Below, one piece after another: positions 19,375 through 28,903 of a DNA stretch of 64,000 nucleotides (position 1 is the stretch's first letter; the number at the start of each line of letters is the position of its first letter). A model generated the notes under the pieces. That model saw only the letters and a list, made by a program, of their open reading frames with translations, searched no databases and was not told where the DNA came from. The DNA lies in assembly GCA_014804645.1 (NCBI GenBank), contig JAAUZI010000018.1, forward strand, positions 45,031 through 109,030, written 5' to 3'. Both the position numbers and the translations under genes were made by a program. This stretch comes from Lachnospiraceae bacterium (GTDB lineage Bacteria > Bacillota > Clostridia > Lachnospirales > Lachnospiraceae).

Positions 19375-20226
19375 GTGACAAGAATGGACGTCATAAAATT
19401 GCCGAAAAAATTTCGAGAAACCTGTTACGCAATCATGGATGGCCACGATGAGATGTTGGAGACATTGGAGTCATTCTCCAAATATCCCCATCAGATCACA
19501 GCGGTGAAAGCGGAAGTCGCCTATTACAATATGGATTATGAGAATGCGCTGAAATATGACCTCGAGATTCTGCCCTTTTTCGATGAATGGTACTATTCCA
19601 ATGTGGCAGACGAACATATGGCAGCAATGAGCTTTGCCGCCATTAAGCTCCAGCAGGAAAAACGGGTTATAGAAACCTTTACTCTGGAGCAGGAGCGAAT
19701 CCGTTCCGAGGGCGGCGGACGGCCACGCAGCAATTACTGTGAAATCATGAAATCCTATTTGCAGAAGGGGGCGTTGCCCTTTTCGGATAGAGATGAAATG
19801 CATTACCATGACCCGGCAGATGGAAAAGCTACGGAGGAACTGTGCCAAGAACTCAAAACAACAGCCAAAAAGATAGATTTTGATTCTGTGGATGGCCTAA
19901 CGAAACTGTTTCACGCCTGTTGCAGATCTGGATTTGCGAAGGAGGCTATCAAGGTCTATGAGCAGATTTCAAATGAACCTCTTTCGGAATTAGTTTATGA
20001 GAATGCGATTGTCCGCTATCTCTATCTCGGGGAAAAAGAGAAAGCCATTCAGACAATGGAGCGCATGGCAACAGCAAGACTTTGGTCTGTTGCTGCGCCT
20101 ACCCAGGTGCGTCCCATGAGATTCTTCAAACTTCCGTTTTTGCACGATTTTCTTGACGACGAGGAAGTGCTGAAACGGATTCGGGATGCCGCTTATATAG
20201 ACAACGGAACGGTGATTCGAAAATAA
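19375..20226 (+). CDS. Hypothetical helical-repeat (TPR/PPR-like) protein
   Basis: ORF with helical repeats (GLTKLFHACCRSGFAKEAIKVYEQIS). Confidence 0.6.
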   Translation: MTRMDVIKLPKKFRETCYAIMDGHDEMLETLESFSKYPHQITAVKAEVAYYNMDYENALKYDLEILPFFDEWYYSNVADEHMAAMSFAAIKLQQEKRVIETFTLEQERIRSEGGGRPRSNYCEIMKSYLQKGALPFSDRDEMHYHDPADGKATEELCQELKTTAKKIDFDSVDGLTKLFHACCRSGFAKEAIKVYEQISNEPLSELVYENAIVRYLYLGEKEKAIQTMERMATARLWSVAAPTQVRPMRFFKLPFLHDFLDDEEVLKRIRDAAYIDNGTVIRK

Positions 20227-20366
20227 ATGAGAGGGGCAAAAATTATGCTTATGGAGGAACGGCACAGAGAGAGTTGGATATTGCCCCGTTTTTTGTTTGA
20301 AAAATTTTTGGAAAAATTCAAAAAATTTGTTTGCTTTTTTGGCGAGCTGTGTTATACTAGCCCTAT

Positions 20367-20439
20367 GGGGCATTAGCGCAGCTGGGAGCGCGTCACACTG
20401 GCAGTGTGAAGGCCACGGGTTCGAGTCCCGTATGCTCCA
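20367..20439 (+). tRNA. tRNA-Ala (anticodon GGC)
   Basis: GGGGCAT/ATGCTCC acceptor, TCACA CTGGCAG TGTGA anticodon arm, GGGTTCGAGTCCC. Confidence 0.95.
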
Positions 20440-20459
20440 CGAAGAGAAAAGCGTTGATA

Positions 20460-20505
20460 ATGGCGGATTACCTTGTAAAGCAAGTGAAAATCCGTCATTT
20501 CTATT
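20460..20505 (+). terminator. Hairpin after tRNA-Ala
   Basis: AATGGCGGATT...AATCCGTCATTTCTATTTT. Confidence 0.55.
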
Positions 20506-20590
20506 TTGAACATAGAAGTATAACTATGTATTGCCGACAGTAACCACATTTAGAGTGGCTAAGACTGTATGATGAAACGGAGAAATCAAG

Positions 20591-22312
20591 ATGAACAGGC
20601 CAGGGACAAAAAACATAAAGAAGAACAGAATCTATCACATTACATATGCTGTTGTAGCCGCCTTTTTATTAGCCATGATTATGTGGGCGGCACTGAAAAA
20701 CCGAGGGCAGTCGCCGGCAGAGTTACTTTCTGAGGGAAATATTGCCTTTGATGAGGGCTGGTATTTGGCGGATGGCAGCGCGGCGGACACAAAGCATTTG
20801 AACAAGATTCCTTCCGTCGAGCCTTACCTGGAACAGAGTATATATCACAACCTGCCGGATGACCTGGGGGAGGGACTCTTCCTGTGTTTCCGTACAAAAA
20901 ATATTGACTATCAGGTGTATGTGGATGGAGAGCTGCGCTATGAGCCAAGGATTCGGGAGAGCAGCGTCTATAACAAATCCTCCGGCACAAGGTGGAGCTA
21001 TGTCCCACTTTACAGCAGCGATGCAGGCAAAATCGTGGAGCTGCGTTTTCATACCGTGTATGAGGGCAGCCGGGCATGCGTAGACCACCTCGTTTTGGGA
21101 AACGCAGCCGGGGAGATCGTCGGCGTCTTTACCGGCAAGGCAGTGGCCTTTTCCACCTGCCTGCTCATATTTTTTGCAGGGCTACTGCTTATCGTGGCAG
21201 ATATTCCGGCCAATCTGCAGATGCATAAAAATCATGAGCTGCTTTATCTCGGTCTGTTTGCCATAAGCATTGCCATCTGGTGTCTGGCGGAGACAAATCT
21301 GCTGCAGTTTTATACGGATGATAGCAGGATTCTTCAGACTTTGTCCTGCTGCTCCCTGATTATGATTCCTATTCCGCTGGTGCTGTATCTGGATGCGTCT
21401 TTTGGTTTCAAGCGGAAACAGGTCGTTCCGATCATCTACTGGCTGTCCGTGGCGGAGTTTGTTATATGCACCGTTTTGCACTTTACAGGGGTGATGGACT
21501 ACCACGAAACACTGACATTTTCCCACGTTTTGTTGGCAATCTCGGCGTGCCTCTTGCTGTATACCATCATAAAGAACGCATTTCGGACAGGAAAAAGCAA
21601 GATAAGGAACGTCTATAGAGCATTGCGAACCTTCGGACTCATGGGGCTTTGTTTCGCCACGGGGATAGATATCATAAGGTACTACCGGGGTAGTACCAGT
21701 GACAACGCTATGTTTGTGCGCATCGGTCTGCTGATTTTTATACTGTGCTATGGAAGCTCCAGTTTGGAGAAAATGATAAATGCGGTAAAGCTGGGAGTAC
21801 AGTCGGAGTTTGTCAGTCAGCTCGCCTATCGGGACGGTCTGACAGGCATCGGCAACAGGACGGCTTTCCAGGAGCGGCTGGTGGAACTTGAAAATGAAAA
21901 GAAACAGCTCCCCGGAATTGCTATTATTATGTTCGATGTAAATGACCTGAAACTAATAAACGACAATCAGGGCCATCAGAAAGGGGATGAGCTGCTGGTA
22001 TGCAGTGCCGGAATCATCAGGACAGCGGTGGAATCCGTGGAGGGCACCTGCTACAGGATCGGCGGCGATGAATTTGCAGGCATCCTGAGCGGCGAGGATG
22101 TGTCCGACCGCTGCGAAAAGGCGATTGTCAGTTTCAAAAAAGCCATGGACGACTATAACTCGGTGGAGGGACAGACCTTCCGCATCAGTATTGCCAGCGG
22201 TTATGCAGTCTACGACAAGCTCCAGGAGAACGAAATGCTGATGGACGTATATCAGCAGGCGGATGTCCGCATGTATGAAAATAAGAAACAGATCAAAGCA
22301 AAAAAGAATTAA
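20591..22312 (+). CDS. Membrane diguanylate cyclase (7TM-type sensor + GGDEF)
   Basis: Multi-TM N-terminus; RIGGDEFAGIL intact GGDEF motif. Confidence 0.88.
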   Translation: MNRPGTKNIKKNRIYHITYAVVAAFLLAMIMWAALKNRGQSPAELLSEGNIAFDEGWYLADGSAADTKHLNKIPSVEPYLEQSIYHNLPDDLGEGLFLCFRTKNIDYQVYVDGELRYEPRIRESSVYNKSSGTRWSYVPLYSSDAGKIVELRFHTVYEGSRACVDHLVLGNAAGEIVGVFTGKAVAFSTCLLIFFAGLLLIVADIPANLQMHKNHELLYLGLFAISIAIWCLAETNLLQFYTDDSRILQTLSCCSLIMIPIPLVLYLDASFGFKRKQVVPIIYWLSVAEFVICTVLHFTGVMDYHETLTFSHVLLAISACLLLYTIIKNAFRTGKSKIRNVYRALRTFGLMGLCFATGIDIIRYYRGSTSDNAMFVRIGLLIFILCYGSSSLEKMINAVKLGVQSEFVSQLAYRDGLTGIGNRTAFQERLVELENEKKQLPGIAIIMFDVNDLKLINDNQGHQKGDELLVCSAGIIRTAVESVEGTCYRIGGDEFAGILSGEDVSDRCEKAIVSFKKAMDDYNSVEGQTFRISIASGYAVYDKLQENEMLMDVYQQADVRMYENKKQIKAKKN

Positions 22313-22348
22313 TGAACCTGTTGAAAGTAAGCAGGATGGACAGTAGAG

Positions 22349-22395
22349 AACCGATTCGACTCAGCGTAAAACAGTCGGATCGGTTCTTTTTGGCG
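22349..22395. terminator. Terminator between convergent DGC and Uma2 genes
   Basis: GAACCGATtCGACT...AGTCGgATCGGTTCTTTTT. Confidence 0.75.
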
Positions 22396-22417
22396 TAATG
22401 GAGATTTGTTTTTCAAC

Positions 22418-22972
22418 TTATTTGGAAAGTAAATCTGCGATGTTGATACTCAATTCATCATAAATACACACGGGGATGCTGTCGTCAAAAGAGTACAGGT
22501 TCGTCTTTTTTTCATTTTCAAAATCATAGACGGTGACAGTCTGTTTTAGAGGATTTACAATCCAGTATTCTCTTACGCCGGCAGTGCGGTACTTAAAAAG
22601 CTTTATACCGTAATCCATCTGGCTCGTAGAGGGGGACACAATTTCTATGACCCAGTCTGGCGCACCGTTGCAGCCCTTTTCGTCAAGCTTGGTTTTGTCA
22701 CATATAACAGAAATATCAGGTTCCACATAATTGATGTCATCTTTATTTAAAAATACTGCGAATGGGGCCGCAAACACGTCACATGTTCCGTTTTTAGACT
22801 TAATAAAGTTATAAATCGTACCATGCAATTCACTGGATATTCGCTGATGACCTGTACTTGGTGGCGCCATCATATACATGCGTCCGTCAATCAGCTCTCC
22901 TCTCTGGCCATCCGGCAAGGCATAGATATCTTCGACGGTATAAACCTTTTCGTGTAATTGCGGCATAAGCAA
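22418..22972 (-). CDS. Uma2-family putative endonuclease (DUF820)
   Basis: YTVEDIYALPDGQRGELIDGRMYMMAPPSTGHQRI...EPDISVICD...PDWVIEIVSPSTS. Confidence 0.88.
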   Translation of the reverse strand: MLMPQLHEKVYTVEDIYALPDGQRGELIDGRMYMMAPPSTGHQRISSELHGTIYNFIKSKNGTCDVFAAPFAVFLNKDDINYVEPDISVICDKTKLDEKGCNGAPDWVIEIVSPSTSQMDYGIKLFKYRTAGVREYWIVNPLKQTVTVYDFENEKKTNLYSFDDSIPVCIYDELSINIADLLSK

Positions 22973-23037
22973 TTCCCTCGCTTTCCTCTTCCATGTAATT
23001 ACATTATACGTATTATACGTGTTAGAATCAAGGATTT

Positions 23038-24438
23038 TTATGTACGGATCTTGTTGCGCAGCAGCACCAGCGCCGCCACATTGGGCAGCACCATCACGGC
23101 GTTGACCAGATCAGTACATTCCCATACCAGGCGCATGGGAATCACCGCTCCCACGTAGATCATCACAATATATACCAGCTTGTAGTGGGGGATGGCGGCG
23201 GGACCCCACAGGTATTCTGCGGCTTTCTCTCCCATATAGGACCAGCCGATCAGGGTGGTCAGGGCGAAGGCAGCCAGGGAGAGCGCCAGGAATACCTCGC
23301 CGTCTAAGGGCAATCCCCAGGCGGACAGAAGAGGCAGGGAGCGGAAGGCGGCAGCGGCCAGCCCCGTCTCGTTCACTCCCGCCAGAGAATCGGGATGCAG
23401 CAGCATATTTGCCACAATGACCAATCCGGTCAATAGGCACATAACCACAGTGTCCCAAAATACGGCGGTCATGGATACATAGGCCTGATAAGCCGGGGAG
23501 GACGCGTCGGAGGAGGCGGCGCCGATGGCGGAGGTGCCGATTCCCGCCTCATTGGTGTACAGCCCCCTCGCAATGCCATAGCGAGCCGCAAGCATCAGCC
23601 CCCCGCCTGCCGCGCCGCCCAGCGCAGCCCGGGGAGAAAAGGCGCATTCCAGAATATACAGGCAAGCGGGTCCCAGGGCGCTGCGAAAGCGCCAGAGCAG
23701 GGCCAGGCATCCCGCTATGTAGAGCAGTCCCAGCACCGGGACCAGCCGCATGCAGACGCGGCTGATGCTGCGGATGCCGCCGATGAGCACCAGCCCTGTG
23801 ACAACGGCTGCGGCAATACCTACCAGATGTGGGGAGAGTCCCCATGTCAGGGAGGTGGTCTGCGTCAGAGAATTGGCCTGCGTAGTACAGCCCACGCCAA
23901 AGGCCGCCACCACGGTACAGAGCGCGTAGAAACAGGCCAGAGGTTTGCAGTGCAGCCCGTCGCGGATGACATACATGGGACCGCCAATATGGTGGCCTTC
24001 GGTATCCCTTTGCCGGTAGAGCACGCCCAGATAGCATTCCGCGTAGGCGGTGGCCATGCCCAGTACGCCGGTGAGCCAGCACCACAGCACCGCGCCGGGG
24101 CCGCCCAATGCCACAGCGGTGGAGACGCCGATGATATTTCCGGTGCCCAGGGTTGCGGCCAGAGTGGTTGCCAGCGCACCGAAGGGGGAGATACGGCGGT
24201 GTGATGTGATATTTTTTTGGGGATTGGACGAGGTATCGGAGGCGGTGTCAGGCGGTTCATCTGCATGTTCCGGGCGCAGGGACATTCGGATGGCCCTGCC
24301 GATATGCCGCTGGGGCACATGCAGCCGGACGGTAAAGTACAGATGGACGCCTGAGAGCAGGAGCAGCAAAGGACCGTTCCACAGGAACTGGTTGATGGCA
24401 GATAATAAGCTCACGGAGAATCCTTTCGGGCGGCGCAA
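23038..24438 (-). CDS. Alanine/glycine:cation symporter (AgcS family)
   Basis: LATTLAATLGTGNIIGVSTAVALGGPGAVLWCWLTG, NEAGIGTSAIGAASS. Confidence 0.88.
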   Translation of the reverse strand: MRRPKGFSVSLLSAINQFLWNGPLLLLLSGVHLYFTVRLHVPQRHIGRAIRMSLRPEHADEPPDTASDTSSNPQKNITSHRRISPFGALATTLAATLGTGNIIGVSTAVALGGPGAVLWCWLTGVLGMATAYAECYLGVLYRQRDTEGHHIGGPMYVIRDGLHCKPLACFYALCTVVAAFGVGCTTQANSLTQTTSLTWGLSPHLVGIAAAVVTGLVLIGGIRSISRVCMRLVPVLGLLYIAGCLALLWRFRSALGPACLYILECAFSPRAALGGAAGGGLMLAARYGIARGLYTNEAGIGTSAIGAASSDASSPAYQAYVSMTAVFWDTVVMCLLTGLVIVANMLLHPDSLAGVNETGLAAAAFRSLPLLSAWGLPLDGEVFLALSLAAFALTTLIGWSYMGEKAAEYLWGPAAIPHYKLVYIVMIYVGAVIPMRLVWECTDLVNAVMVLPNVAALVLLRNKIRT

Positions 24439-24579
24439 ATGCTGGCGCTTAGGCTATCGCCCGTTATATCACAGCTTTCTACAGTATATGGACATAAACT
24501 CCTTTGTATGACCCAGCCCGGATAAACCATAACCAAGGCTGAAATTCACATGATTTCCCTTCACATGGGGGTGGTGGAA

Positions 24580-24868
24580 GTATTGTGTGGGGCACATACA
24601 AGAAAATTTTTCTACAGTGCCCCACATAAGCTCTAAATCCCGGAAAAATGTGCTTTTTTCCAGTGGCGGGGCATATACAGAAAAAATGTTCTGCCAGATC
24701 CCTTTTTTTGTGGTAGCTGGGGCCCAGGGGAAGAATTTTTCTGTATATGCCCCCAAGCCTCCTTAAAATAGCGAAAAGAGAGTGCATATCATGGATATGT
24801 GGGGCACAGGGGGAGAATTTTTCTGTATATGCCCCCAAGCCTCCTCAAGATAGGGAAAACAGAGTGAA
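24580..24868. repeat. Palindromic/tandem repeat array 1 (GGGGCATATACAGAAAAA type)
   Basis: IR GGGGCATATACAGAAAAA (24668) / TTTTTCTGTATATGCCCC (24736); 82-bp-period direct repeat of AGAATTTTTCTGTATATGCCCCCAAGCCTCCT; GTGGGGCAC/GTGCCCCAC hairpin at 24587-24625. Confidence 0.9.
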
Positions 24869-24871
24869 TAC

Positions 24872-26311
24872 TCATTTTCTGCGCCGCCATACCCGGCTGG
24901 GCTGAGCCTGAAATGTGGGATAGCGGAACAGCAGGGTTTTCAGTGCCTTCCAGTTAAAAGGAAACAGAGGCCAGAGATAGCTGTAGCCTCCGTAAGTGGG
25001 GGTGGTAGCGATGGATAATCCCACCAGCGCAAGGCCGATGAGAAAGCCTGTCAGACCCCACAGACCCGTGATCAGGATCAGGAACAGCCGGTAGAGCCGC
25101 AGCCCGTCAGCGAATTCGGTGCTGGTCAGAGACAGGGTAGCCAGCAGCGTCACCGCCGCATAGAACAGCACTTCCACGGAGGCCCAGTTCAGCTCCACGG
25201 CGATATCTCCGATGATCAGCCCGCCCACGATGGACAGGGAGCCAGAGAAACGGCTGGCGCTGTGGGCGGCGGAATATTTGAACAGGTCCAGTATGAACTC
25301 CACTGCCAGCACATAGAAAAATATGGTGACAGGCCCGACGTCCGCGCTGTCAAGCAGATGGTACTGGGCGGAAATATCCGGGAAATGGGCGGTCAGCAAC
25401 AGATATAGCGGCATCAGCACCAGGCTTACCAGGATACAGACAAAACGGGCCAGCCGGAAATAGCTGCCCACCAGAGGGCTGCTGTAATAATCGTCCGGAC
25501 TCTGGGTAAACTGGAATATGGTGCTGGGCAGGATCAGCACCGTGGGGGAATTGTCCACGATGAGCAGCACATGCCCCTCCATCAGATAGCTGCATGCCAC
25601 GTCCGGCCGTTCCGTCAGGTGCATGCTGGGCAGGGGATTGTACCAACGCTTTTTGACCAGCAGCTCCTCCAGGCTCTTTGTGCCCATGGTCAGACTGGTG
25701 ACCTGAAGGCCGGACAGACTCTCTAAGACCCGCCGGACCAGCTCCGGGTCCACCAAATCATCTACATAAGCCAGAGCCACGTCCGTTTTGCTGTCCGCTC
25801 CCACGGAGCACAGCCGAAAGGTCAGCCGGGGAGAGCGGATTCGGCGGCGAATCAGGTTGGCGTTAAAGAGCATGGTTTCCACAAATCCGTCCCTTGCTCC
25901 CCGCAGCACCGGTTCCGCGTCCGGTTCGGATATGCCGCGGGTGGGATAGCTGCGCACATCCAATACCAGCGCCTGGTCAAAGCCGTCCACCAGGAGGATC
26001 ACAGGGCCGCTGAGGAGCTGGCGCAGCAGCACGTCCCAGTCAGATTCCAGCTGCACCTGGGCATAGCCTATGCGGGCGGACATATACTGCTGCAGCTGCT
26101 CCACCACATTGTCCCGCATGTACCCGGGGTTCTGCAGATCGGAAAAGATGCGCTGCAGAACCTCAGTTTTGCACATGCCGTTGATCCCCAGCAGATAGGT
26201 GCGGGTCTCCCCCAACAGCAGCTGCCTCGTGATAATGTCAAAGCTGGTGCCGATGGGCAGCAGAGTGCGGGCGGCGGCGATATTTTCCTCCAGGGACGCG
26301 GTAAGTTTCAT
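24872..26311 (-). CDS. GerA-family spore germination protein (GerAA/SpoVAF-like)
   Basis: ILLVDGFDQALVLDVRSYPTRGISEPDAEPVLRGARDGFVETMLFNANLIRRRIRSP; C-terminal TM region; ATG at 26311. Confidence 0.88.
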   Translation of the reverse strand: MKLTASLEENIAAARTLLPIGTSFDIITRQLLLGETRTYLLGINGMCKTEVLQRIFSDLQNPGYMRDNVVEQLQQYMSARIGYAQVQLESDWDVLLRQLLSGPVILLVDGFDQALVLDVRSYPTRGISEPDAEPVLRGARDGFVETMLFNANLIRRRIRSPRLTFRLCSVGADSKTDVALAYVDDLVDPELVRRVLESLSGLQVTSLTMGTKSLEELLVKKRWYNPLPSMHLTERPDVACSYLMEGHVLLIVDNSPTVLILPSTIFQFTQSPDDYYSSPLVGSYFRLARFVCILVSLVLMPLYLLLTAHFPDISAQYHLLDSADVGPVTIFFYVLAVEFILDLFKYSAAHSASRFSGSLSIVGGLIIGDIAVELNWASVEVLFYAAVTLLATLSLTSTEFADGLRLYRLFLILITGLWGLTGFLIGLALVGLSIATTPTYGGYSYLWPLFPFNWKALKTLLFRYPTFQAQPSRVWRRRK

Positions 26312-26487
26312 GGCAGAGGTTCCTCCTTGACAATACGATTTTTTGTTTATTATGACGATTCGCGAGAAAACTATACTTTGGCGACGGAACGCTTTTCTCA
26401 TGAGCGGCGGAAATGCCGATCCGTCTTGAAGCGGGTGATAACTTGTGATAAAATCAAATCGATAAATCGGGATTAGAAGGTGAAATT

Positions 26488-27021
26488 ATGGAAATAAAGA
26501 CATTTGAAATTTCATATCTACAAGAGACGAAAACAGTATTAAAAAGCGCATTTTATCATGAGGGCAGCAATGAGATCTTCAATGAATGGGAATTTGCGGA
26601 AATAGTATTGAAATCAAATGGGTATTTGCCGGAATTATGTGTGATTGCTTTAGACGGGGAAACTGTAATCGGCTATAACGCGCTAACTAAAGCTCAAATT
26701 GACGGACAATCAGGTCTGGCACTAGGACCGTTAGGAGTGCAGAAAGAATATCAAAATACGGGCGTGGGTTCTGCACTTGTAAAAGAATGTATCAGGAGAG
26801 CGGCGAAATTAAATTATCCGTGGATTGCCTTGCTGGGAGGGGACTATTATTCCCGGTTTGGATTTGAGAGTGGAAAACCCTATGGGATTACGGTATCGGA
26901 TAATGAGTTTGATAATGATCATTTACAGATTATGTTTCTGGATAGATTAGCAAAGAATAAGACTTCTGGAAAACTGGTTTATTGTGACGCATTTTATGAT
27001 TCGGATGGAAATTTATTGTAG
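26488..27021 (+). CDS. GNAT-family N-acetyltransferase
   Basis: LGPLGVQKEYQNTGVGSALVKECIRRA...LLGGDYYSRFGFE. Confidence 0.88.
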   Translation: MEIKTFEISYLQETKTVLKSAFYHEGSNEIFNEWEFAEIVLKSNGYLPELCVIALDGETVIGYNALTKAQIDGQSGLALGPLGVQKEYQNTGVGSALVKECIRRAAKLNYPWIALLGGDYYSRFGFESGKPYGITVSDNEFDNDHLQIMFLDRLAKNKTSGKLVYCDAFYDSDGNLL

Positions 27022-27191
27022 TAAAATATAGAGATACATAAAAGGCGCTCGGCCCCATCATGGTTTTTGGTATGCCTTACCTTGTACTTATTTACAGTTT
27101 CCGGTTTGTGGAACGGTAAATGGGAACACTTTTCTCAAAAGGGAGATATGAAAAAATAAATACAAATTGAAAGTTGCAAAAGAGGTTATAC

Positions 27192-27842
27192 ATGCTTGAA
27201 AAAATGAATGATTTTTTTAACAAAAGAGTTGACGGCTATGAAGAACATCAGCTTAATGTGATAGACGGTGCGCAAGAATTTTATCCTTATACTGCTGCCC
27301 GTCTGCCTATGCAGGAAAATGCGGAAGTGTTGGATTTAGGGTGCGGAACCGGCTTGGAACTCGACTTTTATTTCAAGTGCAATCCCACGGCAAAAATAAC
27401 GGGGATAGACCTTGCGGAAAGTATGCTTAAAGTATTGGAAAATAAATTTTCTGATAAAAGACTTACTACAATTTGTGGCTCTTATTTTGATATTTCACTT
27501 GGTGAGGAATGTTATGACGCAGTCGTTTCTGTTGAGTCTTTACATCACTTTACCAAAGAGGAAAAAACTTCTCTTTACAAAAAAGTATTTCAAGCGTTGA
27601 AACAAGGAGGATACTTGATATTAACTGATTATTTTGCAGAGACAGACGAGCAGGAATGTTTTTATAGACAAGAATTGCTGCGGTTAAAATCTGAACAGGG
27701 AATCAGTGATGATGAATTTTATCATTTTGATACACCACTTACAAAGACGCACGAGTTACAGGCTTTGAAAGAAGCGGGGTTTACTATTGTCGAGACAATG
27801 GCTGAATGGGGTGCTACAGCTACCATAAAAGCAATAAAGTAA
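27192..27842 (+). CDS. Class I SAM-dependent methyltransferase
   Basis: AEVLDLGCGTGLELDFYFKCNPTAKITGIDLAESML. Confidence 0.88.
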   Translation: MLEKMNDFFNKRVDGYEEHQLNVIDGAQEFYPYTAARLPMQENAEVLDLGCGTGLELDFYFKCNPTAKITGIDLAESMLKVLENKFSDKRLTTICGSYFDISLGEECYDAVVSVESLHHFTKEEKTSLYKKVFQALKQGGYLILTDYFAETDEQECFYRQELLRLKSEQGISDDEFYHFDTPLTKTHELQALKEAGFTIVETMAEWGATATIKAIK

Positions 27843-27898
27843 ATATAGAATTTATATGCTTATGCCATTGAGCTATAAATCGAAGGGAGAAAATGGAA

Positions 27899-28765
27899 AT
27901 GCGTACAGAGGCAGAAATGATATCTTTAATAAATGATGTCGCTTTTAGGGAAGAAGTTATTCGGGCTGCATATATTGAAGGCTCCCGTGTAAATCCAAAC
28001 GCGCCGAAGGATATTTTTCAGGATTATGATATTGTATATGTTGTAACAACTACAAAACCATTTCGTGAAGACAAGGAATGGATAAATCGTTTTGGTAAAA
28101 TTATGTACATGCATTATCCTGAGGATAATGTTTTTTATCCGTCGGATGTAGAGAATTGTTATGGCTGGCAGATACAATTTGCAGATGGAAACAGGATGGA
28201 TTTACATGTGTGTACCATAGAAAATGCCCTTGCAAATCTTGAAATGTATCAGATACTGGTGGATAAAGACGGCATTTTGCCTTATCCACAAGAAACCACG
28301 GACGAGAGATATTGGGTCAAAGAACCCAGAGAAATTGAATTTCAGTGTACATGCTCGGATTTTTGGTGGTGTTTGAATAATGTGGCGAAAGGGTTATGGC
28401 GCAATGAAATTCCTTATGCTATGGATATGATAAATTATGTTTTGAGACCGCATTTAAAGCGTCTATTAGAGTGGAAAATCGGTATAGAAAATAATTTTTC
28501 TGTAAGTGCAGGAAAGTCCGGTAAATATATGAAAAACTATTTGACTAAAGAAAAGTATGGACAATTTCTCGCAACGTACCCCATCGCAGAAATTGATTCA
28601 ATATGGAATTCTGTTTTTGAAATGTGTGATTTATTTCAAAGCACGGCGGTAGAACTTAGTAAAAAATATAAATTTGTATACGATTTTGAACAAGCGGAGA
28701 ATAGCTTGAGTTTTTTACAGCATGTGAGGAAACTGCCTGCCGATGCGAAAGAAATATATCCATAA
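27899..28765 (+). CDS. Aminoglycoside 6-adenylyltransferase-like (ANT(6)/AadE family)
   Basis: AYIEGSRVNPNAPKDIFQDYDIVYVV, LPYPQETTDERYWVKEPREIEFQCTCSDFWWCLNNVAKGLWRNEIPYAMDMIN. Confidence 0.85.
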   Translation: MRTEAEMISLINDVAFREEVIRAAYIEGSRVNPNAPKDIFQDYDIVYVVTTTKPFREDKEWINRFGKIMYMHYPEDNVFYPSDVENCYGWQIQFADGNRMDLHVCTIENALANLEMYQILVDKDGILPYPQETTDERYWVKEPREIEFQCTCSDFWWCLNNVAKGLWRNEIPYAMDMINYVLRPHLKRLLEWKIGIENNFSVSAGKSGKYMKNYLTKEKYGQFLATYPIAEIDSIWNSVFEMCDLFQSTAVELSKKYKFVYDFEQAENSLSFLQHVRKLPADAKEIYP

Positions 28766-28903
28766 CTTAGCACAAGTAATTTGAATTATTCTGGAGCAGA
28801 AAGCAGCTATTTTCAAAAATTTAGGTGACGTCGCAGAATAGGAATCAAACAGATTCCGGCTGTATGCCAGGAGATTATTCGATATTTATCTCATAGAAAG
28901 GGA

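Noticed and set aside
20500-20590. c-di-GMP riboswitch in front of the diguanylate cyclase
   Set aside because: No GEMM-I/II consensus core could be found; only a tRNA-trailing hairpin is visible.
24469-24838. Overlapping minus ORFs beginning MGAYTEKF...
   Set aside because: They are translations of the palindromic repeat array; repeated GAYTEKFxPxAP peptides simply reflect repeated DNA.
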